Assembly (NCBI GenBank): GCA_035712145.1
Contig: DASTBI010000081.1
Location: 1-60,436, forward strand
DNA from: Candidatus Eisenbacteria bacterium
GTDB taxonomy: Bacteria; Eisenbacteria; RBG-16-71-46
Length of the DNA: 60,436 bases
Direction of reading: 5' to 3'
Each line of letters begins with the position of its first letter. Position 1 is the first letter of the stretch. The translations under genes and the position numbers were made by a program. The notes beneath the pieces were generated by a model. The model did not search any database and had not been told where the DNA came from. It saw only the letters and a list, made by a program, of their open reading frames with translations. Below, one piece after another: positions 26,037-36,054 of this stretch.

Positions 26037-29000
26037 ATGATCAACAAGCGGCTCGGGCCCTACACGATCACGGAAGAGATTGGCGCCGGGGGCATGGCGA
26101 CCGTTTATCGCGCCTACCAGCCGAGCATGGATCGCCACGTCGCGATCAAGGTCATCCGCACCAGCATCCTCCAGGATCCGACCCTTCGGGAGCGTTTCCA
26201 GCGCGAAGCCCGGCTCATCGCCCGGCTCGAGCACCCCCACCTTCTGCCGGTCTACGACTTCGACGGCGACCACGAGCCGCCTTACATCGTCATGCGCTAC
26301 CTCGAGGGAGGAACGCTCAAGCAGGTATTGGCCAAGGGTGAGATTCCCTTCGACGAGGTGCTGTACATGCTCAACCAGGTCGGCCTGGCGCTCGATTACG
26401 CCCATCGCCAGAAGGTCGTCCACCGCGACCTCAAGCCGTCGAACGTGATGATCGATCGCGAGGGAAACGCCTTCGTCACCGACTTCGGCATCGCGCGCGC
26501 CGCAGGCAGCCAGGAGAACCTGACCCATGACGGCGATCTGATCGGCACACCGGCCTACATGTCGCCGGAGCAGGCCAACGGCCGCTCTGACGTCGACCAG
26601 GCGGCAGACATCTACGCGCTCGGCGCCATGTTGTTCGAGATGCTCACCGGCTCGGTGCCGTTCCGGCACGAAAGCAGCCTGGGTGTCCTCATGGCCCACT
26701 TGAGCGACCCCGTGCCGAGCGCCCACGCGCGCAACCCGCGCATCCCCCAGGCGGTCGACCACGTGATCCAGACCGCGATGGCCAAGGACAAGAAGGCGCG
26801 CTACCCCCGTGCCGAAGCGATGCTGGCCGAGCTGACCGCGGCGCTCAAGGTAAGCCGCGCCGAAGCACCCACCCAGCTGCAGTCGCTGACGCAGACCCTG
26901 TCACTCGAGCAGCTGCGAGCCTTCGAGGCGCAGAGCAAGGAGCGCCGAAAGGAAACGCCGACCTCGGGTACGCCGTCTGAACAGCAGCGGCAGATGACCA
27001 CGGTCTATCTCGATGTCACCGATCTCGCCACGGCGCTCTACGAGTCCGGCCGGGACGCGGAGTCGGTTCGCGCGCGGATGGACGGTCTGTGGAATCGATT
27101 CGGGACGATCGCGCAGGAAGGCGGCGGCGTCATCCAGGGCCGCACCGGCGAGGTGGGAGTGGCGCTGTGGGGCCGCGCGCGCATCAGCGAGGACGACCCG
27201 GAGCGGGCGATCCGCGCCGCGCTCCGCATGCGCGACATCGTGCTCGAGGAAGCCCGCGGCGTGCACGGCGCCTCCTGGGAGCCCACCGAGGACAGTCCTC
27301 TTCCGTTCTCGGCCGGCATCACCACCGGCCCGGTTCTGCTCGAGCGCTCGACCGATACCGGCACCTACACCGCCAGTGGCGCCACCATCACGCTGGCCGG
27401 ACGCATCAAGGACGCAGCCCCGCCCGGCAAGATCCTGGTCGCCCACGACACCTTCATCCAGGTGCGGGGCATCTTCACCTTCCACTCCCACGAGCCGATC
27501 CGCATCCGCGGACGCCGCGACCCGCTCGAGGTCTACATCGCGGTGCTCGCCAGACCGCGTGCGTTCCGCCTCAAGGCGCGCGGCATCGAGGGCGTCGAGA
27601 CCAAGATGATCGGGCGGGAGATCGAGCTGCGCCTGCTCCAGGAGGCGCTGACGCTCACGCTCGAGGACGGAGAGACCCAGGTGGTCACCGTGGTGGGCGA
27701 TGCCGGCGTGGGCAAGTCGAGGCTTCTGTTCGAGTTCTCGGCATGGACCGATCTGATCGAGGAGAAGTTCTGGCTGTTCGAGGCACGGGCGACGCAGCCT
27801 TCCATGCTTCAGCCCTACTCGCTCACCCGCGATCTGTTCTCTTTCCGGTTCCAGATCCTCGATTCCGATCCGCTCGACGTCGTCCACCAGAAGTTCGTGA
27901 ACGGAATCGCGGCCTTCATGGGTGAAAGCACCACCGAGAAGGCGGAGCTGATCGGACAGCTGGTGGGCTTCGACTTCTCTCATCGCCCGGCGGTGGCCGA
28001 GGCGCTCGAGGACGCCGAAGCCTTCCGGCGCGAGGCCCTGGAACATCTGGGCCAGTTCTTCGCTTCGGCGACTCGCGTCCATCCGATCGTGCTGCACGTC
28101 GAGGACATCCATTGGGCCGACGATCGCTCGCTCGACCTCATCAACAATCTGGTCCGAGAGAACGCGAAGCTTCCCTTGTTCGTCATCTGCATGGCGCGGC
28201 CCTCGCTCTACGAGCGCCGGCCGCAGTGGGGTGAAGGCCAGCGCTTCCACGAGCGGATCCAGCTCGAGCCGCTGTCGCAGCTCTCCAGCCGCCGACTGGT
28301 GCGCGAGCTGCTCAAGAAGATGGACGAGGTCCCGAGCGAGCTGCGCGACATGATCGTGGAGCGCGCGGACGGCAACCCCTTCTACATCGAGGAGCTCATC
28401 AAGGCCTTCATCGACGACGGGGTGATCGTCAAGGGCGATGTTTCGTGGACGGTGGATCGCTCACGACTCTCGAGCGTTCGCGTGCCGTCCACGCTGACGG
28501 GCGTTCTACAGTCGCGTCTCGACAGTCTGCCCCTTCCGCTCCAGCAGCTGCTGCAACGCGTCTCGGTCGTCGGCAGGATGTTCTGGCAGGCTGCCGCGGT
28601 TCATTTCAGCCGCGAGGAGGGCCTCGGTGCCGACGAGGTGCAGTCGATGCTCGAGGACCTGCGCAACCGCGAGATGATCCTGCGCCGTGAGGAATCCTCC
28701 TTCGCCGGCACGATCGAATACGTCTTTCGTCACGCGATCCTTCGCGACGTGACATACGAGACCCTGGTTCCGCGGCAGCGGCGGGCCCTCCACAAGCTGA
28801 CCGCGGATTGGCTGCTGGAGATCGGCGGCGAGCGCGCGGGCGAGCACACACTCCTCGTGGCCGAGCACTACGAGCGCGCCGGCGAGCCGGCGCTCGCGGC
28901 CGAGCAACTGCGCCGGGCCGGCGAGGGGGCGACGCGCGTGGGCGCTCGCCAGGAGGCGCTGACCGTATTGCAGCGGGCGCGCGAGCAGGTGCTTGCCCCG

Positions 29001-29996
29001 GAGCATCGGGACGTGCGGTTCGAGGTGGATCTGGCGCTCGCCGAGTTCTATTCGAGGACCGGAAACCTCGAGGAAGGGCGAAAGCTGATCGAGGCCATGC
29101 TGCCCGAAGCCCGCGAGGCGAGAAACTCGCTCGTGCTGGCGCGGGGACTTGGAATGCTGGCTCGATTTTCGATGTGGCAGGGCGACACGCCAACGGCCGC
29201 CCGTTACCTCGAAGAGGCGCTACCCCTCACGCGTCAGGTCGGCGACCAGAAGGCCTTGGTCTTCATCCTCCGGCAGATGGGAAACATCCATCAGGAGGAC
29301 CCTGCCAAAGCCTTGCCGCTCCTCGAAGAGAGCGTCAGCATCGCGCAGCGCATCGGCGACCGATATGGAGAGGGTCACGGTCTCAACTCCATGGGCAACG
29401 TGTGGGCGCTCAGCGGCGATGCAGCGAGGGGGGTGGAGTTCTACGGGCGCGCGCTTCAGCTCGCGGGCGAAGAAGGCGACCGCAACGCGGAGTGCATCGC
29501 CGCCGGTAACATCGCCTCCTTGCACATCCAGTTCGGCGAGCTGGATCAAGCCGAGCGGGAGATGGGCCCCGTCCTGAGATTGGCCGAGGAGCTTCACGAC
29601 GACATGCTGATCGCAAACACGCACGAGAACTACGGATGGTTGTCGGTGCGCAAGGGCGCCGGCGAGGCCGCCCGCGCTCACCTCGCCCGCGCCATCGCGG
29701 GTTATCGTGGCGGCGGGGTGAAGCCTTCCTGGCTCCTGATCTTCTACGCGGTGCTCGAAGCTCGCTCCGGGCAGCGCGATCGCGCCCTCGAGCTCCTGGG
29801 CCTCGCCCGTGAGCTCGGCACGAGCAACCTGGCGCAGTACCAGCTCTACGCCACGATTCACGAGCCGGAGATCCGCGGGGACGCGTCGGAAGCGGAGATC
29901 GAAGCCGCTTTCGCTCGCGGGGCGAAGATGGACATGGACCAAGTGCTGCGCGAGCTGGTCGGCCAGGACGACCCGGTGGAGAGTCAGCCCGCCTGA
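26037..29996 (+). CDS. Giant Ser/Thr kinase - cyclase-like - AAA/STAND ATPase - TPR signalling protein
   Basis: 1319 aa; the ATG at 26037 follows GGAG. Residues about 8-275 are a Hanks kinase: GAGGMATVYRAY, VAIKVI, VHRDLKPSNVM, TDFGIAR, GTPAYMSPEQA. Residues about 318-505 resemble a class III nucleotide cyclase domain, but the second metal position (GD in active enzymes) reads GE and the transition-state Asn of VNLAAR is replaced (ASGATITLAGRI). This module is therefore probably regulatory. An NTPase follows, with Walker A GDAGVGKSRLLF near 554 and Walker B VLHVEDIHWADD near 687. From about 930 there are TPR repeats (ARQEALTVLQRAREQ, YGEGHGLNSMGNVWALSGDA). The family is a STAND-type multidomain regulator; targets are unknown. 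It is monocistronic. Confidence 0.9.
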   Translation: MINKRLGPYTITEEIGAGGMATVYRAYQPSMDRHVAIKVIRTSILQDPTLRERFQREARLIARLEHPHLLPVYDFDGDHEPPYIVMRYLEGGTLKQVLAKGEIPFDEVLYMLNQVGLALDYAHRQKVVHRDLKPSNVMIDREGNAFVTDFGIARAAGSQENLTHDGDLIGTPAYMSPEQANGRSDVDQAADIYALGAMLFEMLTGSVPFRHESSLGVLMAHLSDPVPSAHARNPRIPQAVDHVIQTAMAKDKKARYPRAEAMLAELTAALKVSRAEAPTQLQSLTQTLSLEQLRAFEAQSKERRKETPTSGTPSEQQRQMTTVYLDVTDLATALYESGRDAESVRARMDGLWNRFGTIAQEGGGVIQGRTGEVGVALWGRARISEDDPERAIRAALRMRDIVLEEARGVHGASWEPTEDSPLPFSAGITTGPVLLERSTDTGTYTASGATITLAGRIKDAAPPGKILVAHDTFIQVRGIFTFHSHEPIRIRGRRDPLEVYIAVLARPRAFRLKARGIEGVETKMIGREIELRLLQEALTLTLEDGETQVVTVVGDAGVGKSRLLFEFSAWTDLIEEKFWLFEARATQPSMLQPYSLTRDLFSFRFQILDSDPLDVVHQKFVNGIAAFMGESTTEKAELIGQLVGFDFSHRPAVAEALEDAEAFRREALEHLGQFFASATRVHPIVLHVEDIHWADDRSLDLINNLVRENAKLPLFVICMARPSLYERRPQWGEGQRFHERIQLEPLSQLSSRRLVRELLKKMDEVPSELRDMIVERADGNPFYIEELIKAFIDDGVIVKGDVSWTVDRSRLSSVRVPSTLTGVLQSRLDSLPLPLQQLLQRVSVVGRMFWQAAAVHFSREEGLGADEVQSMLEDLRNREMILRREESSFAGTIEYVFRHAILRDVTYETLVPRQRRALHKLTADWLLEIGGERAGEHTLLVAEHYERAGEPALAAEQLRRAGEGATRVGARQEALTVLQRAREQVLAPEHRDVRFEVDLALAEFYSRTGNLEEGRKLIEAMLPEAREARNSLVLARGLGMLARFSMWQGDTPTAARYLEEALPLTRQVGDQKALVFILRQMGNIHQEDPAKALPLLEESVSIAQRIGDRYGEGHGLNSMGNVWALSGDAARGVEFYGRALQLAGEEGDRNAECIAAGNIASLHIQFGELDQAEREMGPVLRLAEELHDDMLIANTHENYGWLSVRKGAGEAARAHLARAIAGYRGGGVKPSWLLIFYAVLEARSGQRDRALELLGLARELGTSNLAQYQLYATIHEPEIRGDASEAEIEAAFARGAKMDMDQVLRELVGQDDPVESQPA

Positions 29997-30042
29997 GTAT
30001 CCCGCGCTGAGTGATGCCTCCGACTAGCGCCGCCGGGTGAAC

Positions 30043-31764
30043 CTATCTCAACAACACCATGCGTCCGCGCTGCACCTCCGAGGCGCTGCGCACCTCGTAG
30101 ACGTACATCCCCGACGGCAGCCTGTGTCCCGAGCGGCCCGTGCCGTTCCACTCCACCCGGTGGGTGCCGGCCGTCACCATCTTCTGGAACGGCTCCGCGA
30201 CCAGCCGGCCCGCGGCGTCGAAGATGCGCACCCGCATCGCGGAGGCCTCGCGCACTGCGAACGTGATGATGGTGCCCCCGGAGAACGGATTGGGCCGGTT
30301 CGGATACAACATCAGCCGCGGCCCGAGCGCTGCCGGCTTGCCGACCGCGGTGGGGCTGCAGATGCTGAGCGAGGCGAAGCGCAGCGGCGAGCCGTTGCCG
30401 AGCGAGTAGCTGAGGAAAGGCTGATCGAGCTCGCTGCGCGCGAGCGAGAGCGCCCCGGTCGCGTCGCCCGCGATCACGCCGGTCGACCACGTTCCCGCCG
30501 CCTTGACGGCATAGAGCAGCCGCTGCGTCGCCTGGTCGAAGTAGGCGATGCGTGGCTCGCCGAAGGCGTTCAGGTCGAGACGCGAGCCGATCCCGGGATC
30601 CCCGGCCTGGTCCACGGTCTCGTAGCTCCAGGTGATCCCCGACCCCGATACGTAGCGCAGGCGCGGCGTCCCGACGCTGGCGTCGCGATAGGCGATCGAC
30701 ACCTTGCCGTCGTCCACGCCGATCGAGCTCCACGTTCCGACCACCCCGGCCGCATCGAGCGTCGACTTGGTCCAGACGCCGCCGCTCTTGGTGGCGTAGC
30801 GTAGATCCTGAAGGGTGGCGTCGTAGTAGCTGACGTGAGGGATACCGGTCTCGGTCACCGTGATCGAGCTCGTCGAACCCATGTTGCCGGTGGTATCGAC
30901 GGACTCCACGGTCCACATGCCGTCGGACCGGAGCGCGTACTTCAGATCGCCGTTGGTCGCATCGTAGTAACAGGCGTGCAGCTGGTCGTACTGGTCCCTC
31001 GCGAACGAGGGAGCCATGCCCACGTTGCCGGTCGCGTCCACGGTCTCGAACGTCCAGACACCCGTGGTGTTCCGGGCGTACACGAGGTCGCCGAGCACCG
31101 AGTCGTAGTAGAGGATGTGCGGAAGGTTGTCGGCGTCGAGGATCAGCGCCGGCGCCGCCTGGTTGCCGATGCCCGCCGCCACCGGCGTGGAGCTCCACGT
31201 GCCGCCGACCAAGGCGGCGTAGCCGATCGTGCCGACCGCCGGGTCGTGCCACGCGATCCGCGGCGTGGAGACGTCGTTCGAGTCGTGCGACGCGATCGAG
31301 CTGCTGCCCGCGACCAAGCCGGTGCCCTGGGTGCAGAACGAGCCCACTCCAGGCGTCCGCAGAGTGAACGTCGAGGCCACCGCCCCGGGCGTGGCGGCGC
31401 CGAGAGTGTTGAGCTGGAGATGGCCCACCGCGGAGGTCCCGCCCGGCACCGAGCTGCCCCACGTCACGTCGAACAAGGGGCCGCTGTAGCCAGACGTCGG
31501 GACCACCAGCCCGAGCCCCAGGAACCCGCTCGAGAAGTTGATGGTGATGTCCTCGGTCGCCGGCGAGCCGAGGAAGTCGATGGCGGCGTCGAACGCGATG
31601 CTCGAGCCGCTGGTGTTGGTGATGGTGCCACTGTAGGTGGCGGTGCCGCCGGGCGAGGCGACCTGGCTCGGCGCGCTGAGCGACACCGACCAGTTGTCAG
31701 CCTGGGCCGCCGGGACAGCGGCGAGCCCGAGCGCCAGGACAAACCCTGCGAACGTGCGCTTCAT
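30043..31764 (-). CDS. Secreted repeat protein with FlgD-like tail
   Basis: 573 aa. The ATG at 31764 is preceded by GGGAGG and opens a signal peptide (MKRTFAGFVLALGLAAVPAA). Residues about 22-130 form a beta-sandwich-like domain (WSVSLSAPSQVASPGGTATY). About 150-480 hold roughly seven repeats of about 46 residues (type DNLPHILYYDSVLGDLVYAR; WTVESVDTTGNMGSTSSITV). These closely match those of the oppositely oriented 34135 gene. The final 85 residues are a FlgD-like domain (NRPNPFSGGTIITFAV, FDAAGRLVAE). Its start lies 35 bp after the stop of the phospholipase C-like gene, so the two may form one transcript. Confidence 0.85.
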   Translation of the reverse strand: MKRTFAGFVLALGLAAVPAAQADNWSVSLSAPSQVASPGGTATYSGTITNTSGSSIAFDAAIDFLGSPATEDITINFSSGFLGLGLVVPTSGYSGPLFDVTWGSSVPGGTSAVGHLQLNTLGAATPGAVASTFTLRTPGVGSFCTQGTGLVAGSSSIASHDSNDVSTPRIAWHDPAVGTIGYAALVGGTWSSTPVAAGIGNQAAPALILDADNLPHILYYDSVLGDLVYARNTTGVWTFETVDATGNVGMAPSFARDQYDQLHACYYDATNGDLKYALRSDGMWTVESVDTTGNMGSTSSITVTETGIPHVSYYDATLQDLRYATKSGGVWTKSTLDAAGVVGTWSSIGVDDGKVSIAYRDASVGTPRLRYVSGSGITWSYETVDQAGDPGIGSRLDLNAFGEPRIAYFDQATQRLLYAVKAAGTWSTGVIAGDATGALSLARSELDQPFLSYSLGNGSPLRFASLSICSPTAVGKPAALGPRLMLYPNRPNPFSGGTIITFAVREASAMRVRIFDAAGRLVAEPFQKMVTAGTHRVEWNGTGRSGHRLPSGMYVYEVRSASEVQRGRMVLLR

Positions 31765-31799
31765 GGGGGAGACCTCCCGGAAAAGTGCCTCGAGCCGGT

Positions 31800-33854
31800 T
31801 CATTGCTGGCGCTGCATGCCCGTGATCGTGCCGGAGAAGAACGGCCCGGTCGGGGGTGGGTTGAGGGGGCAATACCAGCAATCGGTCGTCACGTTGATGA
31901 GTGTCGCGCCCGAGATCGTGCCGCTGATGTATGTGCCGCAGACCTCCGGATGGATGCCGAAATCGAAGTCGGTGCCTTCGCAGGTGCCGGTGACCTGGAA
32001 CTCGTTGCTGGCGCCGACCCACTGGATCCAACCGACGATGTCGTAGCCCGGCGGTGTCGGCCGATAGATGCGCATGATCGCCGGACCCGAGACGGCGGTG
32101 CACAGCGGGTCGCCGCTCGGCACGTTGTAGGTGCCCACCCAGCGCTCGATCGCGGTGTAGAACGTGCGGGCCGCGATCGCGTCGATCTCGTTTCCGATCT
32201 TGCCCCTGAACACCAGCGTGAACCCGTAGCCGCCCTCGCACAGCATCTCGGGGAACTTGGCAGTGAAGGTCGCTCCGTTGGCGAGGCCGCCGCTGGGGTA
32301 GGCGCTCGCGTCGAATCCAGGAACCGGCTGGCGGTTGCCGTTCGCGTCGTCGTAGTAGAGCGACCAAGTCCCTCCGGGACCGAAGTCGTGCCCGGTCCCT
32401 GACTCGTTTCGAATCACGACCGAGTTCATCTGCAGCCCGGCGTCCCAGGTGGTGGTCGGGTTGTTGAGCCCGATCTTGCCGCGGAAGAACAGGTTCACGA
32501 GTCCGGTCACGTAGGCATTCGCCTTGGGGATCAGGATCTGGGCGGCGGCCTGGTAGGTGACGTCGTCGAACCCGATCTCGTGATCGTAGACAAGCGGGAC
32601 GCTGCTGTTATTGATCAGGAACAGCGCCGGGTTGGTCACGCCGAGGAACGAGTATCCGACGTAGCGCACAGCGCCACCCAGTTGCTCGCCCTCGCGCTGA
32701 AGAGTGACGCGCGTCTTGGAGGCCGGGAACCAGTCGGCGAGATCGGTGTTGCGCAGGGTGGGGTAGTTGAACTGGTGGTGCGGCGCCGTCGAGCGGTTCT
32801 CGATCGAGCTGACCAGGTCGATCTGGATCGGGGGAGCCGCGGTGCGCGGCAGCACCACGGTGCGGAGCGGGCCGAACATGGTGTCGTCGGTGATGAAGTG
32901 AAGGTTCGTGAACTCGGCCAGCCCCAGGGTCCCGGGGATGCTCGTGATTCCGGTCTGTCCCGTGTACTGCTCGGTGTCCCAGAACGCGGCGAACTCCGGC
33001 GGAATCCCTTCGAACTTGTTCGACATGACGGAGAACGTCGGTGGCGGCTGATTCCCCAGCCCCGCCACCGCGCTGGAGTCGCCATAGTGGTCGCGGCAGT
33101 ACGACTCGTACGGATGGGCGAGGTGCGCGTCGTTGCGCACGTGCTGGGGCTGGGCGAGGTCCTCGACCAAGTGGGCGACGTGGCCGAGCGCGTAGAACGC
33201 CCGGGCCATGTGAAAGTCTCGGGCCGACTTCGGGGCCTGGGTCACCGCCTCGAAGAACGCCTGGCGTGCGACCCGCCAGTCCTGGTCGTGGCCATCCCAC
33301 GCCCACTGCATCGAGTTCGAGAACCAGCCCCCGCCATCGGTGAGCCCGACGTCGTTGTGCACCGGGTCGTAGAAGTGTCGGAAGAAGTTGGCGGAGCCGT
33401 CCTCGTCGATCGCCGCCTGCCGGAACCGGTCGGCGGGCGTGCCTTCGACGCTGGAGGTGTTGATCCCCGATGGCAGGAGGAGCCGAGTCTTGAGGTAGTT
33501 GTCGGCCACGCAGTCGGGACGGCGGATCGCTACCGCCGAGATCGCGGCGTGGGTGTTGGTGTCGTACTCCACCCGCATCGGATCCGCGGCTTCGGGCTTG
33601 GGAATCCGCTCGGGACGGAGGCCCGGCTTCACGGGCTCGGTCTTCACCTCGGGCATAGGCGGCGGAATCGTCCACGGGGTCGAGATCGGGTTCGTGGTCA
33701 CGCCGGTTCCGGACGCGGTCGCGGCGGACTCTTTGGGCGACGAGGTCTCCGCGGCGAGCGCGAGCGCGGGTGTCCCGAGGTGCGAAGCGATCACCACGCA
33801 GGCGACAAAGCGGTGGATGAACGAGAAGCGAACGACTGCGGAGCGGGGGAGCAT
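31800..33854 (-). CDS. Secreted zinc phospholipase C/S1-P1 nuclease-like protein
   Basis: 684 aa from the ATG at 33854 (GGAGG eight bases upstream), with a long signal peptide ending near LALAAE. Residues about 90-330 contain the helical zinc-dependent PLC/P1-nuclease pattern. Visible pieces are THAAISAVAIRRPD at the N-terminus, MQWAWDGHDQDW, and the key RAFYALGHVAHLVEDLAQPQ followed by HVRNDAHLAHPYE; these supply His and Asp residues typical of the trinuclear zinc site. The C-terminal region is beta-rich and unrecognised. Likely hydrolyses phosphodiesters outside the cell, perhaps lipids; substrate unproven. Confidence 0.75.
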   Translation of the reverse strand: MLPRSAVVRFSFIHRFVACVVIASHLGTPALALAAETSSPKESAATASGTGVTTNPISTPWTIPPPMPEVKTEPVKPGLRPERIPKPEAADPMRVEYDTNTHAAISAVAIRRPDCVADNYLKTRLLLPSGINTSSVEGTPADRFRQAAIDEDGSANFFRHFYDPVHNDVGLTDGGGWFSNSMQWAWDGHDQDWRVARQAFFEAVTQAPKSARDFHMARAFYALGHVAHLVEDLAQPQHVRNDAHLAHPYESYCRDHYGDSSAVAGLGNQPPPTFSVMSNKFEGIPPEFAAFWDTEQYTGQTGITSIPGTLGLAEFTNLHFITDDTMFGPLRTVVLPRTAAPPIQIDLVSSIENRSTAPHHQFNYPTLRNTDLADWFPASKTRVTLQREGEQLGGAVRYVGYSFLGVTNPALFLINNSSVPLVYDHEIGFDDVTYQAAAQILIPKANAYVTGLVNLFFRGKIGLNNPTTTWDAGLQMNSVVIRNESGTGHDFGPGGTWSLYYDDANGNRQPVPGFDASAYPSGGLANGATFTAKFPEMLCEGGYGFTLVFRGKIGNEIDAIAARTFYTAIERWVGTYNVPSGDPLCTAVSGPAIMRIYRPTPPGYDIVGWIQWVGASNEFQVTGTCEGTDFDFGIHPEVCGTYISGTISGATLINVTTDCWYCPLNPPPTGPFFSGTITGMQRQQ

Positions 33855-34134
33855 GGTGCGACCTCCGTGGGGTTCGGAGTGCATGCGTTCGATATCCGGC
33901 AGCCCAGGATCGGTGGAGAGAGGCGCGGCCGCAGGCGCAGACTATTCCTGCGCTCGAATCGAGGCAAAGGAATCCGCCGGCCGACTCGTCAAGAGCAACC
34001 GCGGCCAGGTGACGGAACTCCATCCCGGCGGGCTCGCACGCAATTCCATGAGACGCAGATCCGGGCGGAGGCGTAGAATGACCTGCTTCCGCCCCCGAAA
34101 TTGCTGCTGCCCTCTCACCCGTGGGGTGATGCAA

Positions 34135-36054
34135 ATGACCGCCTTGCATTCGCGCCCGAAGCGCTTCGTCCTGTTCCTCCCCGCCTTGGCCGCCTTCCTC
34201 CTGGCTCATCACCAGGCCGCCGCCACTCCCTTCACCACGGAGACCGTCGATGCGACCGGGACGACGGGGTTCTGGACGTCGCTGGCGCTCGACGCGCAGG
34301 GCAACCCGCACATCAGCTACTACGCTCTCGGGAGCGGCGACCTGCGCTATGCGAAGAGAATAGGCGGGGTCTGGAGCTTCGAGACCGTGGACGCCGTCGG
34401 CTCCGTCGGCTCCTACACCTCCATCGCGATCGACGCCCTGGGCAACCCCCACATCAGCTATCACGATGAGACGAATCTCGATCTCAAGTACGCCACCAAG
34501 GTGGGCGGCGCCTGGACCATCCAGACGCTGGACGGTGGCGGCGGCATCAGCGTGGGGCTCTACACCTCGATCGCCCTCGACGCTCAGGGCTTGGCGCACA
34601 TCAGCTACTACGACCAGACCAACGGCAACCTCAAGTACGCCCGGAACACCGGAATCGGAGGATGGACCAATCAGTCGGTGGATGGCGGCAGCAGCGACAC
34701 CGGCATGTTCACGTCTCTGGCCCTCGATGCCTCGGGCCTCGCGCGCATCAGCTACCACGAGGTGACTGGCGGGGACCTGCGCATCGCCTGGCGCACCACG
34801 TCGGGATCCTTTCTCGTCGAGAGCCTGGAATCGACGGGCATCGTCGGCATGTGGACGTCGCTTGCGCTGGACGGCGCCGGAATCCCGCGGATCTGTTACT
34901 ACGACCAAACCAACTCCAACCTCAAGTACATCACCAAGGAGAGTGGCGCCTGGGTCGCCGAGACGGTTCCCGATCCGTTCCTGGTCGCGGGCCAGTACGG
35001 CTCGCTGGCGCTCGACGCCCAGGGCATCCCGCACATCAGCTACCAGGCCGAGTCGCCTTACTCGGTCCTTCGCTACGCGCGCAAGATCGGAGGCTCGTGG
35101 ATCATCGAGTCGGTCGACGTCCTGGGCAGCCAGGGGTTGGAGACTTCGCTCGAGCTCGACGCGCAGGGCAATCCCCGCATCAGCTATCGCGAGATCAACA
35201 CGAACGATCTCAAGTACGCCGATGCCTCCGTGCATCTCCTGAGCCCTGCGGGCGGCGAGACGTGGCCGGTCGGCGCCGTTCGCGAGGTCCGTTGGTCGGG
35301 CGTTGGCCCCGTGGACGTGAAGCTCTCGGCCGACGGCGGAGCGAGCTTCCAGACCGTGGCTTCGGGCATCTTGGACAACTCGTTCTTGTTCCAGGTCCCG
35401 CACCTTCCGACCAGGTTCGCCCGCGTCGGCGTTTTCCGGACAAGCCCCATCTCCTCCTCGGTCTCGACCGGGCTGTTCACGATCGAATCCTCGATCGGGC
35501 TGCTCTCGCTGATCGCCGAATGGGAGAGAGGTGCGGCCGAGGCGAGGATCTCGTGGCGGACGAACCCCGGTCCCGAGGACCTATCCGGCTATCGCCTGGA
35601 GCGCGCTTTGCCCGGCTCGGGGGGCGGCTGGGAGACGGTCGTTGCGCTGACCCGCGAGACGTCGTACACCGACCGTGACGCCGCACGGGGCGACCGCTAC
35701 CGGTTGTTCGCGGTCAACGGGCTTGGACAGGAGCGCCTGCTCGGCGAGGCCGCGCTGCTCCCCGCTCGCAGCCTTGCCGCGTGGCCGCTCCCCTACAAGG
35801 CCGGTGAGCTGACGGTCTCGTTCGGTGTGGCCGGCGGCATCGGCGGCGGCCCTGGAAGCGCCGAGGTCGCCGTGTTCGATCTTTCCGGGCGGCGCGTGCG
35901 CACGCTGGCGAGCGGCGCGTTCGAGAGCGGATACCGCACCGCAACCTGGAACGGCCGCGACGAATCCGGTACGAGGGTGCCGGGTGGCGTCTATTTCGTG
36001 CGCGCCGCGACCGGCGGGGAGGTCGCCCAGCTCAAGCTGGTGGTGATGCCGTGA
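34135..36054 (+). CDS. Secreted repeat protein with Ig-like and FlgD-like tail
   Basis: 639 aa from the ATG at 34135 (ATG two codons upstream also possible). A signal peptide ends near HHQAAATP. Residues about 35-370 contain roughly seven repeats of about 47 residues (SLALDAQGNPHISYYALGSG, FTSLALDASGLARISYHE), the same unit as in the gene at 30043. An Ig-like domain (VRWSGVGPVDVKLSADGGAS) and an FN3-like module (ISWRTNPGPEDLSGYRLERA) follow, then a FlgD-like tail (VFDLSGRRVRTLA, WNGRDESG). Its TGA overlaps the GTG of the next gene. Confidence 0.86.
   Translation: MTALHSRPKRFVLFLPALAAFLLAHHQAAATPFTTETVDATGTTGFWTSLALDAQGNPHISYYALGSGDLRYAKRIGGVWSFETVDAVGSVGSYTSIAIDALGNPHISYHDETNLDLKYATKVGGAWTIQTLDGGGGISVGLYTSIALDAQGLAHISYYDQTNGNLKYARNTGIGGWTNQSVDGGSSDTGMFTSLALDASGLARISYHEVTGGDLRIAWRTTSGSFLVESLESTGIVGMWTSLALDGAGIPRICYYDQTNSNLKYITKESGAWVAETVPDPFLVAGQYGSLALDAQGIPHISYQAESPYSVLRYARKIGGSWIIESVDVLGSQGLETSLELDAQGNPRISYREINTNDLKYADASVHLLSPAGGETWPVGAVREVRWSGVGPVDVKLSADGGASFQTVASGILDNSFLFQVPHLPTRFARVGVFRTSPISSSVSTGLFTIESSIGLLSLIAEWERGAAEARISWRTNPGPEDLSGYRLERALPGSGGGWETVVALTRETSYTDRDAARGDRYRLFAVNGLGQERLLGEAALLPARSLAAWPLPYKAGELTVSFGVAGGIGGGPGSAEVAVFDLSGRRVRTLASGAFESGYRTATWNGRDESGTRVPGGVYFVRAATGGEVAQLKLVVMP

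Noticed and set aside
31765-32367. Upstream extension of the 30043 gene
   Set aside because: It would lack a signal peptide, overlap the PLC-like gene and bypass a well-placed GGGAGG/ATG at 31764.
33499-34134. Upstream extension of the 34135 gene
   Set aside because: Antisense to the PLC-like gene and low-complexity; the ATG at 34135 opens a clear signal peptide.
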